DNA from: Acidobacteriota bacterium
Lineage (GTDB): Bacteria > Acidobacteriota > Thermoanaerobaculia > Multivoradales > J023
DNA: 53,057 nt
NCBI GenBank assembly: GCA_029263355.1
Contig: JAJCXQ010000467.1
Location: 1 to 53,057 of the forward strand
Direction: 5' to 3'
The notes beneath the pieces were generated by a model that was given only the letters and a program-made list of their open reading frames with translations, was not told the origin of the DNA and did no database searches. The position numbers and the translations under genes are program-made. Position 1 is the stretch's first letter. Every line of letters starts with the position of its first letter. Positions 44,322-52,073 of this stretch are shown in pieces.

Positions 44322-46664
44322 ATGGGGGCGGCCTGGTTGGCTGCAGTCTTTCCGACCCTCGCTTTGTTGTTGACGATCGGCACAGCGCGCTCTGCGCAGG
44401 CCAGTGATCTGCGGATCAAACTGGTCGAAAGGCAGGTCGAGCGCAACCATCAAGATGCGTTGACCGCGGTCGAGAGGGTCCTGGCGGAGGATCCCGAGTC
44501 GGCTCGTCGCCTAGGCCTCGAGTATCTGAGAGGTCATCTGCTGCTGCTTCTCGAACGACGCCAGGAGGCCCAGCAGGCGTTCGCTACCAGTATGGGCGCC
44601 ACCCCAGCCCTCGAAGCCTATAGCCGCTATCGCCTGGCCCGCGAGCAATACGAGTTAGGGCATCCTGAGGTGGCGGCCGGGCTGGTTGCGACACTCCTCG
44701 GCAGCGGACCTCCACGGGCTCTTCAGGGGTCCGCGATGCGACTTCTGCATCGCGCCATCTCAGAGGGTGGGGATTGTCGTTTGCTGGGTGGATTGAACGC
44801 GCAGCGTTTTCGGCGTGGCGACCGCCGCCGCCTCAACTTGATCCGCGCCGAGTGTACGGCGCGGGGCGGGGACCGGGTACGGGCCGAGCAGCGGCTCCTC
44901 GGGTTGCTGGAGGAGAGTCGAAGCGATGACATCGCGTTGGGCGCAGCGTCCCAGATCGCGTCTTGGCTGCCGGAGGAGAAGGACGCCCGAACCCATTTGC
45001 TCATCGGTTTGAGTTTCTATGAGCACCGCGAGTTTTCGATCGCTATTCAGCATTTAGCGCGGGCAAAAGTACTACTACCGAGCGCCACCAACATCAGCGC
45101 GCGCGAAGCTTTCGAATGCCGCTATGCCTTGGCCCGTAGCCACTTCTGGCAGGAGCGCTACACTGCCTCCGCCGCTGCGTTCGGTGCGTTGGCGAAAACG
45201 ACCACGAGCTCTACCCTGCAGGCGCAAGTAACCTATCAGCGCGCTCGTTCCCTGGAATTGGCCAATGATTGGGAACAGGCAGCCAAGGGCTTCGACCAGG
45301 CCTATCGTCTTGATCCCGGGGGGCGCTGGACGGACGGCGCCTTGGTCGGCAAGATGCGGCTCGAGTGGCTGGCCGGTAATGAAGCTACAGCCCTGGCTGC
45401 AGTCGAGTCGCTGATCCGGCATCGGCGTACCAGCGTCGCCTCGCGGGCATTATTGTTTCTGACCAGTTCCGATCTGGTCCAAGGGCGGACCGATCGCGCC
45501 GCAGCCTGGCTGGATCGCGTCGCCCAGATCGGTAAGGCGCCGTCTCAGGAGATCGCCTATTGGCGCGGTCGTCTGGAAGAGGGCAAGCGTCAGCCGTTAC
45601 AAGCAGTGAGTCACTACATCGACGCGGTGGAGGAAGATCCCTACAATCCTTTTGGCACGGCTGCCTTGGCGCGTCTGACCTCCGGCAGTTTGGCGCAGGT
45701 GGCTCGAGGCGCGGCGGCTCGGCTCGCCAGCTCGGATCAGCTCGACGACCTCTACGCCGCGTGGCTGTTGCTCGGTGAGAAGCACTCTGAAGGGCGTCGA
45801 GCACGGCAAAAGCTCGAACAGAGATTGTGGGCTGACCAAGCGGCGATCCCCTTCCTGCGGCTGACCCGGGAGCCAACCGCGGATTGGCCGCTATGGCAGG
45901 CTGCCTTGAATCAACCCGAAGAGATGCTGCTCGCCCTCGGCATCTTCGAAGAGGGCGGCTCGGTGGTGTTGCAGCACTTTCCTGTCGCCCAGCCGCAACT
46001 CGCATTTACAGGCAGCATCGTGCTGGCGCAGTCGGGTGACACCAAGCGCGCGCTTTACATCGCCGAGATCCTCGGCAAGCGGATTCCCGACCCGGTGCCG
46101 CCGCAACTGCTACCGGTATCCTACCGTCGGCTGCTGTTTCCATTTGGCTACAGCTATCTGATCCTCACCGAGTCTGAGAAGCGGGGTGTCGATCCTCACT
46201 TGTTGGCCGCCATCATCCGTGAAGAGAGTCGTTTCGACCCAACCGCGTTCTCAGGCGCCTCGGCCCGCGGCTTGACGCAGTTCATTCTGCCGACCGCACG
46301 GGGGGTGGCCAACAGGTTCGGCCTCGGGCGCCTCGAGCCCCTCGATCTCGAAAAGCCCGAGATCTCGATCGCCTTGGGAGCGGCCTACCTCCAAGAGCTA
46401 TCCGACGAATTCGACGGCTCGGTACCGCAAGTGATCGCGGGTTACAACGCGGGCGAGCCGCAATCCGCATTGTGGCGAAAGTACTGCAAGAGCGACGAAC
46501 CGGAGGAGTACCTCAGCAAGGTGGGTTTCCGCGAGACCCGGGGTTACCTGACCAAAGTGCTGACCAGTCGCTCACATTACCGCGAGCTTTATCCCGAGCG
46601 GCTGGCAGACCAGCCGGACGCCGAGCCCTCAGTGCGCTCGGCGACCCGGGATCCTGGCGAGTAG
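44322..46664 (+). CDS. Soluble lytic murein transglycosylase (Slt-like)
   Basis: This 780-residue exported enzyme cleaves glycan strands of peptidoglycan to 1,6-anhydro ends. The signal peptide (WLAAVFPTLALLLTIGTARSAQA) follows the ATG at 44322. A long superhelical TPR-like region (about 30-600) matches the Slt70 U-domain, with repeated SRYRLAREQYELG-type helices. The catalytic SLT domain at about 620-770 has the Glu in AAIIREESRFDP, then SGASARGLTQFILPTA and VIAGYNAGE. The upstream start is not certain because the frame is open into murA. Its position after murA groups wall synthesis and turnover. Confidence 0.9.
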   Translation: MGAAWLAAVFPTLALLLTIGTARSAQASDLRIKLVERQVERNHQDALTAVERVLAEDPESARRLGLEYLRGHLLLLLERRQEAQQAFATSMGATPALEAYSRYRLAREQYELGHPEVAAGLVATLLGSGPPRALQGSAMRLLHRAISEGGDCRLLGGLNAQRFRRGDRRRLNLIRAECTARGGDRVRAEQRLLGLLEESRSDDIALGAASQIASWLPEEKDARTHLLIGLSFYEHREFSIAIQHLARAKVLLPSATNISAREAFECRYALARSHFWQERYTASAAAFGALAKTTTSSTLQAQVTYQRARSLELANDWEQAAKGFDQAYRLDPGGRWTDGALVGKMRLEWLAGNEATALAAVESLIRHRRTSVASRALLFLTSSDLVQGRTDRAAAWLDRVAQIGKAPSQEIAYWRGRLEEGKRQPLQAVSHYIDAVEEDPYNPFGTAALARLTSGSLAQVARGAAARLASSDQLDDLYAAWLLLGEKHSEGRRARQKLEQRLWADQAAIPFLRLTREPTADWPLWQAALNQPEEMLLALGIFEEGGSVVLQHFPVAQPQLAFTGSIVLAQSGDTKRALYIAEILGKRIPDPVPPQLLPVSYRRLLFPFGYSYLILTESEKRGVDPHLLAAIIREESRFDPTAFSGASARGLTQFILPTARGVANRFGLGRLEPLDLEKPEISIALGAAYLQELSDEFDGSVPQVIAGYNAGEPQSALWRKYCKSDEPEEYLSKVGFRETRGYLTKVLTSRSHYRELYPERLADQPDAEPSVRSATRDPGE

Positions 46665-46669
46665 GTCGA

Positions 46670-46692
46670 GCCTAGATCCAATGACTCTAGGC
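46670..46692. terminator. Possible terminator hairpin after slt
   Basis: GCCTAGA at 46670-46676 and TCTAGGC at 46686-46692 form a 7-bp stem with a 9-base loop just after the slt stop. No T-run follows, so termination strength is doubtful. It lies between convergent genes. Confidence 0.35.
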
Positions 46693-46844
46693 CGGTCGCA
46701 CTGGTGGGCTGCGCGCGGAGCTGCGTAGCTCGCCTTGGCTTTGTGGGCCAGCTACCTGTGTTCTGCTCAAACATACTCGCCCCGTGCTCGCTCCACCAGC
46801 GCGACCTCGATGGCCTCAAATCGCTGTTCTGGACGGAGTCTAGC

Positions 46845-47564
46845 CTAACGATCGAGCTCGATGCGTTTCAGGACCGGCGGTAGCTCGGTGTTGCGACGGT
46901 GGAGGTAGTCGGTGATGTCAGCCTCCAGTCGCAGCTCTTCGGTCCAGGCTTCAATTTGCTTGTTGAGCTCGCGCTCGTGCAACACGGCGCGAATATGGTC
47001 GCGCACGGTGTTGAGTGGCGGTGTTTCGAGACCGCGGCGGGTCATCTCGGCGGACAGCACGTCGTCGTAGTAGGCGCGGATATCGTCGGGATTGATGAAG
47101 ACTCGAGGGCCGAGGCGTTTCTCGACATAAACCAGCACTCTCAGCTGGCGGGTGACCAGCAGTCGGAGCCCTTCATCGTCGAGCCCCAGGCTTTGTAAAC
47201 GCTCTTGCAGCTCAGCCTCACTGTCGAACTTGGCGCGAATGCGTTCCACTTGGAGATCAATCTCGTCGGTTGGCAGTTGACTAAAGTCGTGGCGCTCGAC
47301 CTCACGTAGCCGCATACAGTGTTCGATCAAGCCGTCGAGCACCCGCCGTTGCTGCTGTGCGTCGGTTTCGTCAGGAAGGGCCTCGACCAGCTCGAGCCCA
47401 ATCACCCGCCGAATGTCCGACAGCAGGATGGACTCTTCGTCAACCACCGCGACCACCCGGTCGACGAGAATCTCCGCACCAGCTGGCCATGCCGCGAGCA
47501 TCACGACCAGCAGGATGGCGCTGCCAAGATGCAATAGGTGTGTGGATAGATTGGATCTCGGCAT
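46845..47564 (-). CDS. SurA-like periplasmic chaperone lacking a PPIase domain
   Basis: A 239-residue exported protein with signal peptide (about 10-33, ending WPAGA) and the SurA N-terminal pattern ILVDRVVAVVDEESILLSDI. A helical body follows, including VLDGLIEHCMRLREVER and LVTRQLRVLVYVEKRLGPRVF. SurA normally continues into one or two parvulin domains; none is present here, so it would act as a chaperone only. The ATG at 47564 is chosen because the signal begins there. It is divergent from rsmI with about 110 bp between the starts. Confidence 0.8.
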   Translation of the reverse strand: MPRSNLSTHLLHLGSAILLVVMLAAWPAGAEILVDRVVAVVDEESILLSDIRRVIGLELVEALPDETDAQQQRRVLDGLIEHCMRLREVERHDFSQLPTDEIDLQVERIRAKFDSEAELQERLQSLGLDDEGLRLLVTRQLRVLVYVEKRLGPRVFINPDDIRAYYDDVLSAEMTRRGLETPPLNTVRDHIRAVLHERELNKQIEAWTEELRLEADITDYLHRRNTELPPVLKRIELDR

Positions 47565-47673
47565 AAACTGGGTGCCGGACGGGGTAGGTGTTCGGTAGCC
47601 TCCGCAAAGATTGTAGCTCGCCTGTGCCCCACCTCGAGTTTTTACGACCGAAAGAGGCCGCGGAGATGTTCTC

Positions 47674-48354
47674 ATGAGCGGAAAATTGGTGATTGTCAGC
47701 ACGCCGATCGGTAATCTCGACGATGTCTCGCCGCGGGTGCGAGCGGCGATCGAGAAGGCGGATCTCGTGGCCTGTGAAGATACCCGCCACAGCGGTCGGC
47801 TGCTGGCGCACCTCGGCCTCAAGAAGCGGATGTTGTCGATGCACGATCACAACGAGCGTCGTCGGCTGCCGCAACTTGTCGAAGCTTTGGAGGAGGGGAT
47901 GACCGTGGCGGTCCTGAGTGACGCCGGCACCCCGTTGGTCAACGATCCGGGTTTCCTCTTGGTGCGCGAGGCTGCGGCGCGGGGCATTCGCATCGAGCCG
48001 ATCCCGGGCCCGTCGGCGATCCTGGCGGCGTTGGTGGTGTCGGCGTTGCCGCCGTATCCCTTTACCTTCCTGGGTTTTCCCCCCGCCAAAGGCGTCAAAC
48101 GCCGTCGGCAATTCTTCCGTCGATTCAAAGAGCTCGAGCATACGCTGGTGTTCTTCGAATCGCCGCATCGCATCGTCTCTTGCCTGGCAGATGCCCTCGC
48201 TGAGCTCGGCGATCGTCCAGCGGCGGTGGGCCGTGAGCTCACCAAGCTGCATGAAGAGGTGCTGCGGGGACCGCTGTCGGAGATTCACGCCAACCTTTCC
48301 AAACGGCCCTCGGTCAAAGGCGAGCTAGTGGTCGTCGTCGGGCGTGAGGATTAG
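47674..48354 (+). CDS. rsmI: 16S rRNA (cytidine-1402 2'-O) methyltransferase RsmI
   Basis: RsmI (226 residues) uses SAM to methylate the ribose of C1402 in the ribosomal P site. The signature run is visible from the start: LVIVSTPIGNLDDVSPR, CEDTRHSGRLLAHLGL, then VLSDAGTPLVNDPG and EPIPGPSAILAALVVS. LVFFESPHRI and RELTKLHEEVLRG complete the set. It lacks the extra C-terminal domain present in some homologues, so it is shorter than the E. coli protein. GGAG lies 8 bases before the ATG. Confidence 0.96.
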   Translation: MSGKLVIVSTPIGNLDDVSPRVRAAIEKADLVACEDTRHSGRLLAHLGLKKRMLSMHDHNERRRLPQLVEALEEGMTVAVLSDAGTPLVNDPGFLLVREAAARGIRIEPIPGPSAILAALVVSALPPYPFTFLGFPPAKGVKRRRQFFRRFKELEHTLVFFESPHRIVSCLADALAELGDRPAAVGRELTKLHEEVLRGPLSEIHANLSKRPSVKGELVVVVGRED

Positions 48355-48464
48355 GTCGCACGGTCTGAAGCCCATACGGTGCCGCCCTACGAGCACGCTG
48401 CCAACCAGGGAAGCGGATTCCACCCTTCGCCGGCGCTCGCGCCGGCCCTTTTGCTCATTGATCT

Positions 48465-48884
48465 TTATGCACCGAGCTCGAACGGATTGACTAAGCTGAC
48501 GCCGGTTCTCTCGACGTCCGAGACGTTTCGGGTCGCCAGAGTCAATCCTTTCACTTTGGCGGTTGCCGCCAGCAGTCCATCGTGGACCGCAACCGGTGTC
48601 GGAGCGTTCATGCGGCCCCACTCGTCGGCGACAGCTTGATCGACCGGCAGAATACGACCTGCGAACTCGGCTCGCACGACGTCGAGCCAACGCTCAATGG
48701 CTTCAGCCTGACTCGGATCCCTGGGCCGCACCCGCTCGATTCCCTTGCGGATCTCACCGAGAACGAGAACGCTGAGATAGAGGTCTTCATCGTTGAGCGT
48801 CTGCCACCACCGGGCGACGTTCGGGTCGCAGCGATCTCCCTTGCGAACTTCGGAGATGATGTTGGTGTCGATCAGGCATCTCAT
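48465..48884 (-). CDS. FitB/VapC-like PIN-domain toxin
   Basis: This 139-residue PIN-domain nuclease begins MRCLIDTNIISEVRKG, the FitB-type start in which Asp6 is the first metal ligand. LSVLVLGEIRKGIERV carries the conserved Glu, and VHDGLLAATAKVKG with LATRNVSDVE complete the acidic centre. The ATG overlaps the antitoxin stop by 4 bp, so translation is coupled. It is unrelated in detail to the vapC at 34319, so the window holds two separate PIN-toxin modules. Confidence 0.93.
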   Translation of the reverse strand: MRCLIDTNIISEVRKGDRCDPNVARWWQTLNDEDLYLSVLVLGEIRKGIERVRPRDPSQAEAIERWLDVVRAEFAGRILPVDQAVADEWGRMNAPTPVAVHDGLLAATAKVKGLTLATRNVSDVERTGVSLVNPFELGA

Positions 48885-49168
48885 AGCTCGACGTCTCGGC
48901 CCAGGTCTCGGCCGCGAGTCAGGTCGATACCTTCAAGCGGCGCCGAGGCCAGCAGAGCCTTGAGCCCTGGCTTCGGCTCCTCGCCGATGGCCTGCTGTAG
49001 CCTCATGCGGACCTCGGCTGCCCGAGCGGGATCGCCCCGGAGGAGGCTGGCGACTCTTCGGATCAGCGCTTTGTCGATCTCGGAGGCCTGCACTTCCAAG
49101 CGGACGAGGCCTCGTTCTCTGAGTCGCTGGCGGTGGTCTTGAACTGCTTTTTTCTGAGCAACTGTCAT
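48881..49168 (-). CDS. Antitoxin partner of the FitB/VapC-like toxin
   Basis: This 95-residue protein directly precedes and overlaps the toxin gene. Its start (residues 8-35, DHRQRLRERGLVRLEVQASE) has the beta strand and helix expected of ribbon-helix-helix antitoxins. The middle (residues 35-55) is basic and helical. The C-terminal part is acidic and would bind the toxin. The family within antitoxins is uncertain. A palindrome lies upstream at 49193-49208. Confidence 0.8.
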   Translation of the reverse strand: MTVAQKKAVQDHRQRLRERGLVRLEVQASEIDKALIRRVASLLRGDPARAAEVRMRLQQAIGEEPKPGLKALLASAPLEGIDLTRGRDLGRDVEL

Positions 49169-49192
49169 GATGTGAACCCCACTCCGACGTTA

Positions 49193-49208
49193 CCGGAAAT
49201 ATATCCGG
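49193..49208. promoter_or_regulatory. Toxin-antitoxin operator palindrome
   Basis: CCGGA-aatata-TCCGG is a perfect inverted repeat about 25 bases upstream of the antitoxin ATG. An overlapping 10-bp palindrome TATCCGGATA covers 49202-49211. The placement fits autoregulation by the antitoxin-toxin complex. Confidence 0.6.
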
Positions 49209-49387
49209 ATAAACAGGAATAGACAAGTCACGTAGTCTGATGACCATCGGCTGCCTCTGAGGAGTAATCGGGCGAATACCGCCGGCAGTCCTTGCGTCAG
49301 AGGAGGGCGCGGGGACGGATCGGCCGAGACATGCCCGAACGCTCGGCTTCCCCTGGGGTCGGTGGCTCCAACACCCCGGCGGGGGCG

Positions 49388-50332
49388 TCAACGCTCTGAC
49401 GGTGGCGTCAACGCCCGGACAGTATCGTCGATTCCTGGTGGCGGTTGAAGTGGGGCTCGAAGTCCGGCCAGCACCCCCTTGGCCTTGGCCCATACCGCTC
49501 CCTGATTACCCTTGGGAAGCTCACGCAGGAAAGCCAAGGGCAAAGCGGCACCCATCACCGGCAGAAACGTCAGCCAATCCTTGAGCCCGCCATAACGACG
49601 TACGAACAGCGCGGTGCTACGACCGGTACCGAAGGTGCGGCGGGCGACATAGGAGCCTGCGGTGTGCGAGACCATGTGCCACAACTTCGCCTTCGGGACA
49701 TAAACACAGCGATAGCCTCGTTGCTTGAGACGCATGCAGAGATCGGCATCTTCGCCCGCGAGCTGGAATTGTGGATCCCAGTAGCCGATCTCCTGTAAGA
49801 CATTGCGGCGGATCAGGATGGCGCAACCACTGATGAAGTCGACATCTTGCTCAAGGTCGTATTGCCCCTCGTCGATCTTGCCCATGCCGCGCTCGCGGGT
49901 TGCGGCCTCGCGAAATCGCAAGATGCCGCCCGCTGACCAAATGCGGTTACGATCCCAAAAGTAATAGGTCTTGGGACCCACGCAGCCGATGTCCGGTGAG
50001 CTTTCGGCGGATCGCACCAGCTCCGAGAGCATGGCAGGGTCGGCCTCGATGTCGTTGTTGAGAAACAGCAGGTAGTCGTAGCCTGCCTCCATCGCCGCCT
50101 TCATGCCGAGATTGAGGCCCCCAGCAGGACCGATATTTTGCTCCGTACGGACGGTCTCGACGTCGGGGAACGCTGCGGTGATCGCTTCCGTCGAGCCATC
50201 GCTCGACCCGTTGTCGATATGCAGAATGTCGACGTTGGGATAGGACATCTTGGCCAGGCTTGCGATCGCCTGGAGCGTGATGTCCTTCCCGTTGTAGTTG
50301 AGAACAATGGCTGCGACGCTGGGGTCGGTCAC
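49388..50332 (-). CDS. Family-2 glycosyltransferase (rhamnosyltransferase-like)
   Basis: This 314-residue GT-A enzyme transfers a sugar from a nucleotide donor, probably to surface polysaccharide or lipid. AAIVLNYNGKDITLQAI and HIDNGSSDGSTEAI begin the nucleotide-binding fold. LLFLNNDIE provides the DxD-like site, and YWDPQFQLAGEDADLCMRLKQRG is the acceptor-side ED motif. The GTG at 50332 follows the fmt stop by 16 bases and has GGAG about 10 bases upstream. A 20-bp tandem duplication (gcgtcaacgc) straddles the stop codon, so the last 15 residues are probably recently altered. Confidence 0.88.
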   Translation of the reverse strand: MTDPSVAAIVLNYNGKDITLQAIASLAKMSYPNVDILHIDNGSSDGSTEAITAAFPDVETVRTEQNIGPAGGLNLGMKAAMEAGYDYLLFLNNDIEADPAMLSELVRSAESSPDIGCVGPKTYYFWDRNRIWSAGGILRFREAATRERGMGKIDEGQYDLEQDVDFISGCAILIRRNVLQEIGYWDPQFQLAGEDADLCMRLKQRGYRCVYVPKAKLWHMVSHTAGSYVARRTFGTGRSTALFVRRYGGLKDWLTFLPVMGAALPLAFLRELPKGNQGAVWAKAKGVLAGLRAPLQPPPGIDDTVRALTPPSER

Positions 50333-50348
50333 CGCGTTGGACTCCAGG

Positions 50349-51305
50349 TTATGCGAGGGTGTCGCCAACTTGCAGCCGCTCGGTGTGGGCAAAATTGGAC
50401 GCCGACTGCACCTCGCCTCCGGGTCGACGAAGGCGCTCGAGGCCGAGGATTGTCGAGCCGCCGCAGAGAATCGCCAGCTTACCTTGTCGCAAACCGAGAT
50501 AGGTTCCCGAGGATCCATAGGGTGCGTCGATCCAATCCATCGCGCGGGCTGTGAGGACTTCGACCGGACGGTACTTGCAGTATGCGATCAGGCCTAGCTT
50601 GGGGTAGGCGCGCAAGCGATTACAGACCTGCACCGCTGTCAGCGACCATGGCACTTTGCGATGGAGGCTGCCGAGCGGTGGGATCTCATTCGCATTCTTC
50701 TCGTCTTGCACCTTACCTTTGCCTTTGCCCTTGCCGGTGTCGAGTTTCTTGAGAATCTTGGTCAGCAGGCTATTGGACAGCGTGGCGGCCCGCGGCAGCA
50801 GGTCGTAAAACGTCTCGCCCGCGACGGGCTCTAATTCTTCTTGCATGAGGACGGGGCCAGCCCAAGGATCATCATTGACATCGATGACGCTGACTCCGGT
50901 CTTCTTCTCTCCCGTCGCCAAGGCGTAACGCAAAGCATGTTCGCCGCGCAGCTTAGGCAGTAAGCTGGGATGAACTTCGATCGCGCCCAACGGGGATGCC
51001 TCGAGTACTTCCGAGGGTAGGGGGCGCCCGTAGTCCACGACCACCAGAAGGTCGGGGCTCAGGGCCGTAATTTGTTCTTGCAGCTCGGGTTCCAGGACCC
51101 GCCTGGAACGTACCGCCTCAATGCCATGCTCTCGAGCCCAGTCGATCACCGGATGCGGCGGCGGCTCGTCGCTGTCCACGTCAACACCAGCCTTGGGCCG
51201 CGTGACGATCAGTTTAGGCAGGAGATCGAGGCCGCTCAGGGTGTCGAGCGCCGGTACCGCAAGCTCGTGGCTGCCGAAAAAGACAATCGACTTCAATTTT
51301 TTCAT
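50349..51305 (-). CDS. fmt: Methionyl-tRNA formyltransferase-like protein with altered active site
   Basis: This 318-residue protein has the formyltransferase fold: start IVFFGSHELAVPALDTL, catalytic loop VHPSLLPKLRGEHALRYALATG and the C-terminal domain beginning VPWSLTAVQVCNRLRAYPK. Fmt formylates initiator Met-tRNA. The motif that usually reads N-V-H-x-SLLP is E-V-H here, so the catalytic Asn is replaced by Glu; His is kept and an Asp remains in DVNDDPWAG. A KGKGKGK tract lies in the linker. It may be a divergent Fmt or a formyltransferase acting on another substrate. Confidence 0.78.
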   Translation of the reverse strand: MKKLKSIVFFGSHELAVPALDTLSGLDLLPKLIVTRPKAGVDVDSDEPPPHPVIDWAREHGIEAVRSRRVLEPELQEQITALSPDLLVVVDYGRPLPSEVLEASPLGAIEVHPSLLPKLRGEHALRYALATGEKKTGVSVIDVNDDPWAGPVLMQEELEPVAGETFYDLLPRAATLSNSLLTKILKKLDTGKGKGKGKVQDEKNANEIPPLGSLHRKVPWSLTAVQVCNRLRAYPKLGLIAYCKYRPVEVLTARAMDWIDAPYGSSGTYLGLRQGKLAILCGGSTILGLERLRRPGGEVQSASNFAHTERLQVGDTLA

Positions 51306-51361
51306 CGTTAGAGGCTAGCAGAGGATGGCCTTTTGGGGTGGGAGATCGGACGCATAGAGTG

Positions 51362-52051
51362 TCACTCGGTGCGAAGTTTTTGTCGAATGTGGCTCCACAG
51401 CTCACGGTATAGGCGCTCGCGGCCTGTTGCGTCCGTTCCCGTCAACAACTCTACGGCCGTCGGAGTGTCGATTTCGGTCAGGAAACGGCTGACTTGGAGG
51501 AGTGATGGGCGGGATGCGCGGAGCGTCAAGATGCGTCCGTGAACGCTAGCCTGGATCCGGTCGGCTGGTGCGAGCTCCGCCGCCGGGCTCAGAACCCGGG
51601 ATACTAAATGAGGGTCGGCGTGCTGTAGCTCGAGACGGACCGTGACCGGAGCCAGAGCCTGAAGATCGCCTTGCCGAGTTATGCCCGCGCCGACTCTAGC
51701 GCGGCTGCCGCTGATGTCCATGCCGAGGTTGTTGATCTTGAGAATTTGCTCCAGTGCCTGATCCCAGGGCACGTTCCTGAGCTCTACAGTGACCTTTCCT
51801 TGAATTCCAGGTTGAAGGACAAGGTTGAATCCGCCGATCTCGGCGAAACTGCGCAGCACTTCAGCCAAGTCCGCATCCTTGAGCGATAGATTAATCGGGT
51901 CGCCGAAGTAACGTTTGGCATCAGGTTTCTGGTGAGCTGCAAGCCATTGCTCCCTGGCGCTGGGCTGCTCGGCTGCGATGCCAAAAACACAGCAACTGAG
52001 CAAAAGCAGGATTACAAGGATGACGTTACCTTTGGGCCGAGAGCTTGCCAT
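51362..52051 (-). CDS. Exported STN-domain protein (secretin/TonB N-terminal-like)
   Basis: The 229-residue precursor has a signal peptide (ILVILLLLSCCVFGIAA). An STN domain at about 48-105 shows the pattern INLSLKDADLAEVLRSFAEI, NLVLQPGIQGKVTVEL and PWDQALEQIL, as found at the start of PilQ-type secretins and TonB receptors. The rest (about 120-229) resembles a second small secretin N-domain, with VRLELQHADPHLVSRVLSP. There is no secretin pore domain, so it is a stand-alone or truncated form. GGAG precedes the ATG at 52051. It could serve the pilus-like ATPase elsewhere in the window, but they are not linked. Confidence 0.8.
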   Translation of the reverse strand: MASSRPKGNVILVILLLLSCCVFGIAAEQPSAREQWLAAHQKPDAKRYFGDPINLSLKDADLAEVLRSFAEIGGFNLVLQPGIQGKVTVELRNVPWDQALEQILKINNLGMDISGSRARVGAGITRQGDLQALAPVTVRLELQHADPHLVSRVLSPAAELAPADRIQASVHGRILTLRASRPSLLQVSRFLTEIDTPTAVELLTGTDATGRERLYRELWSHIRQKLRTE

Positions 52052-52073
52052 GTGGTCTCCGGGGCGTGAACAG

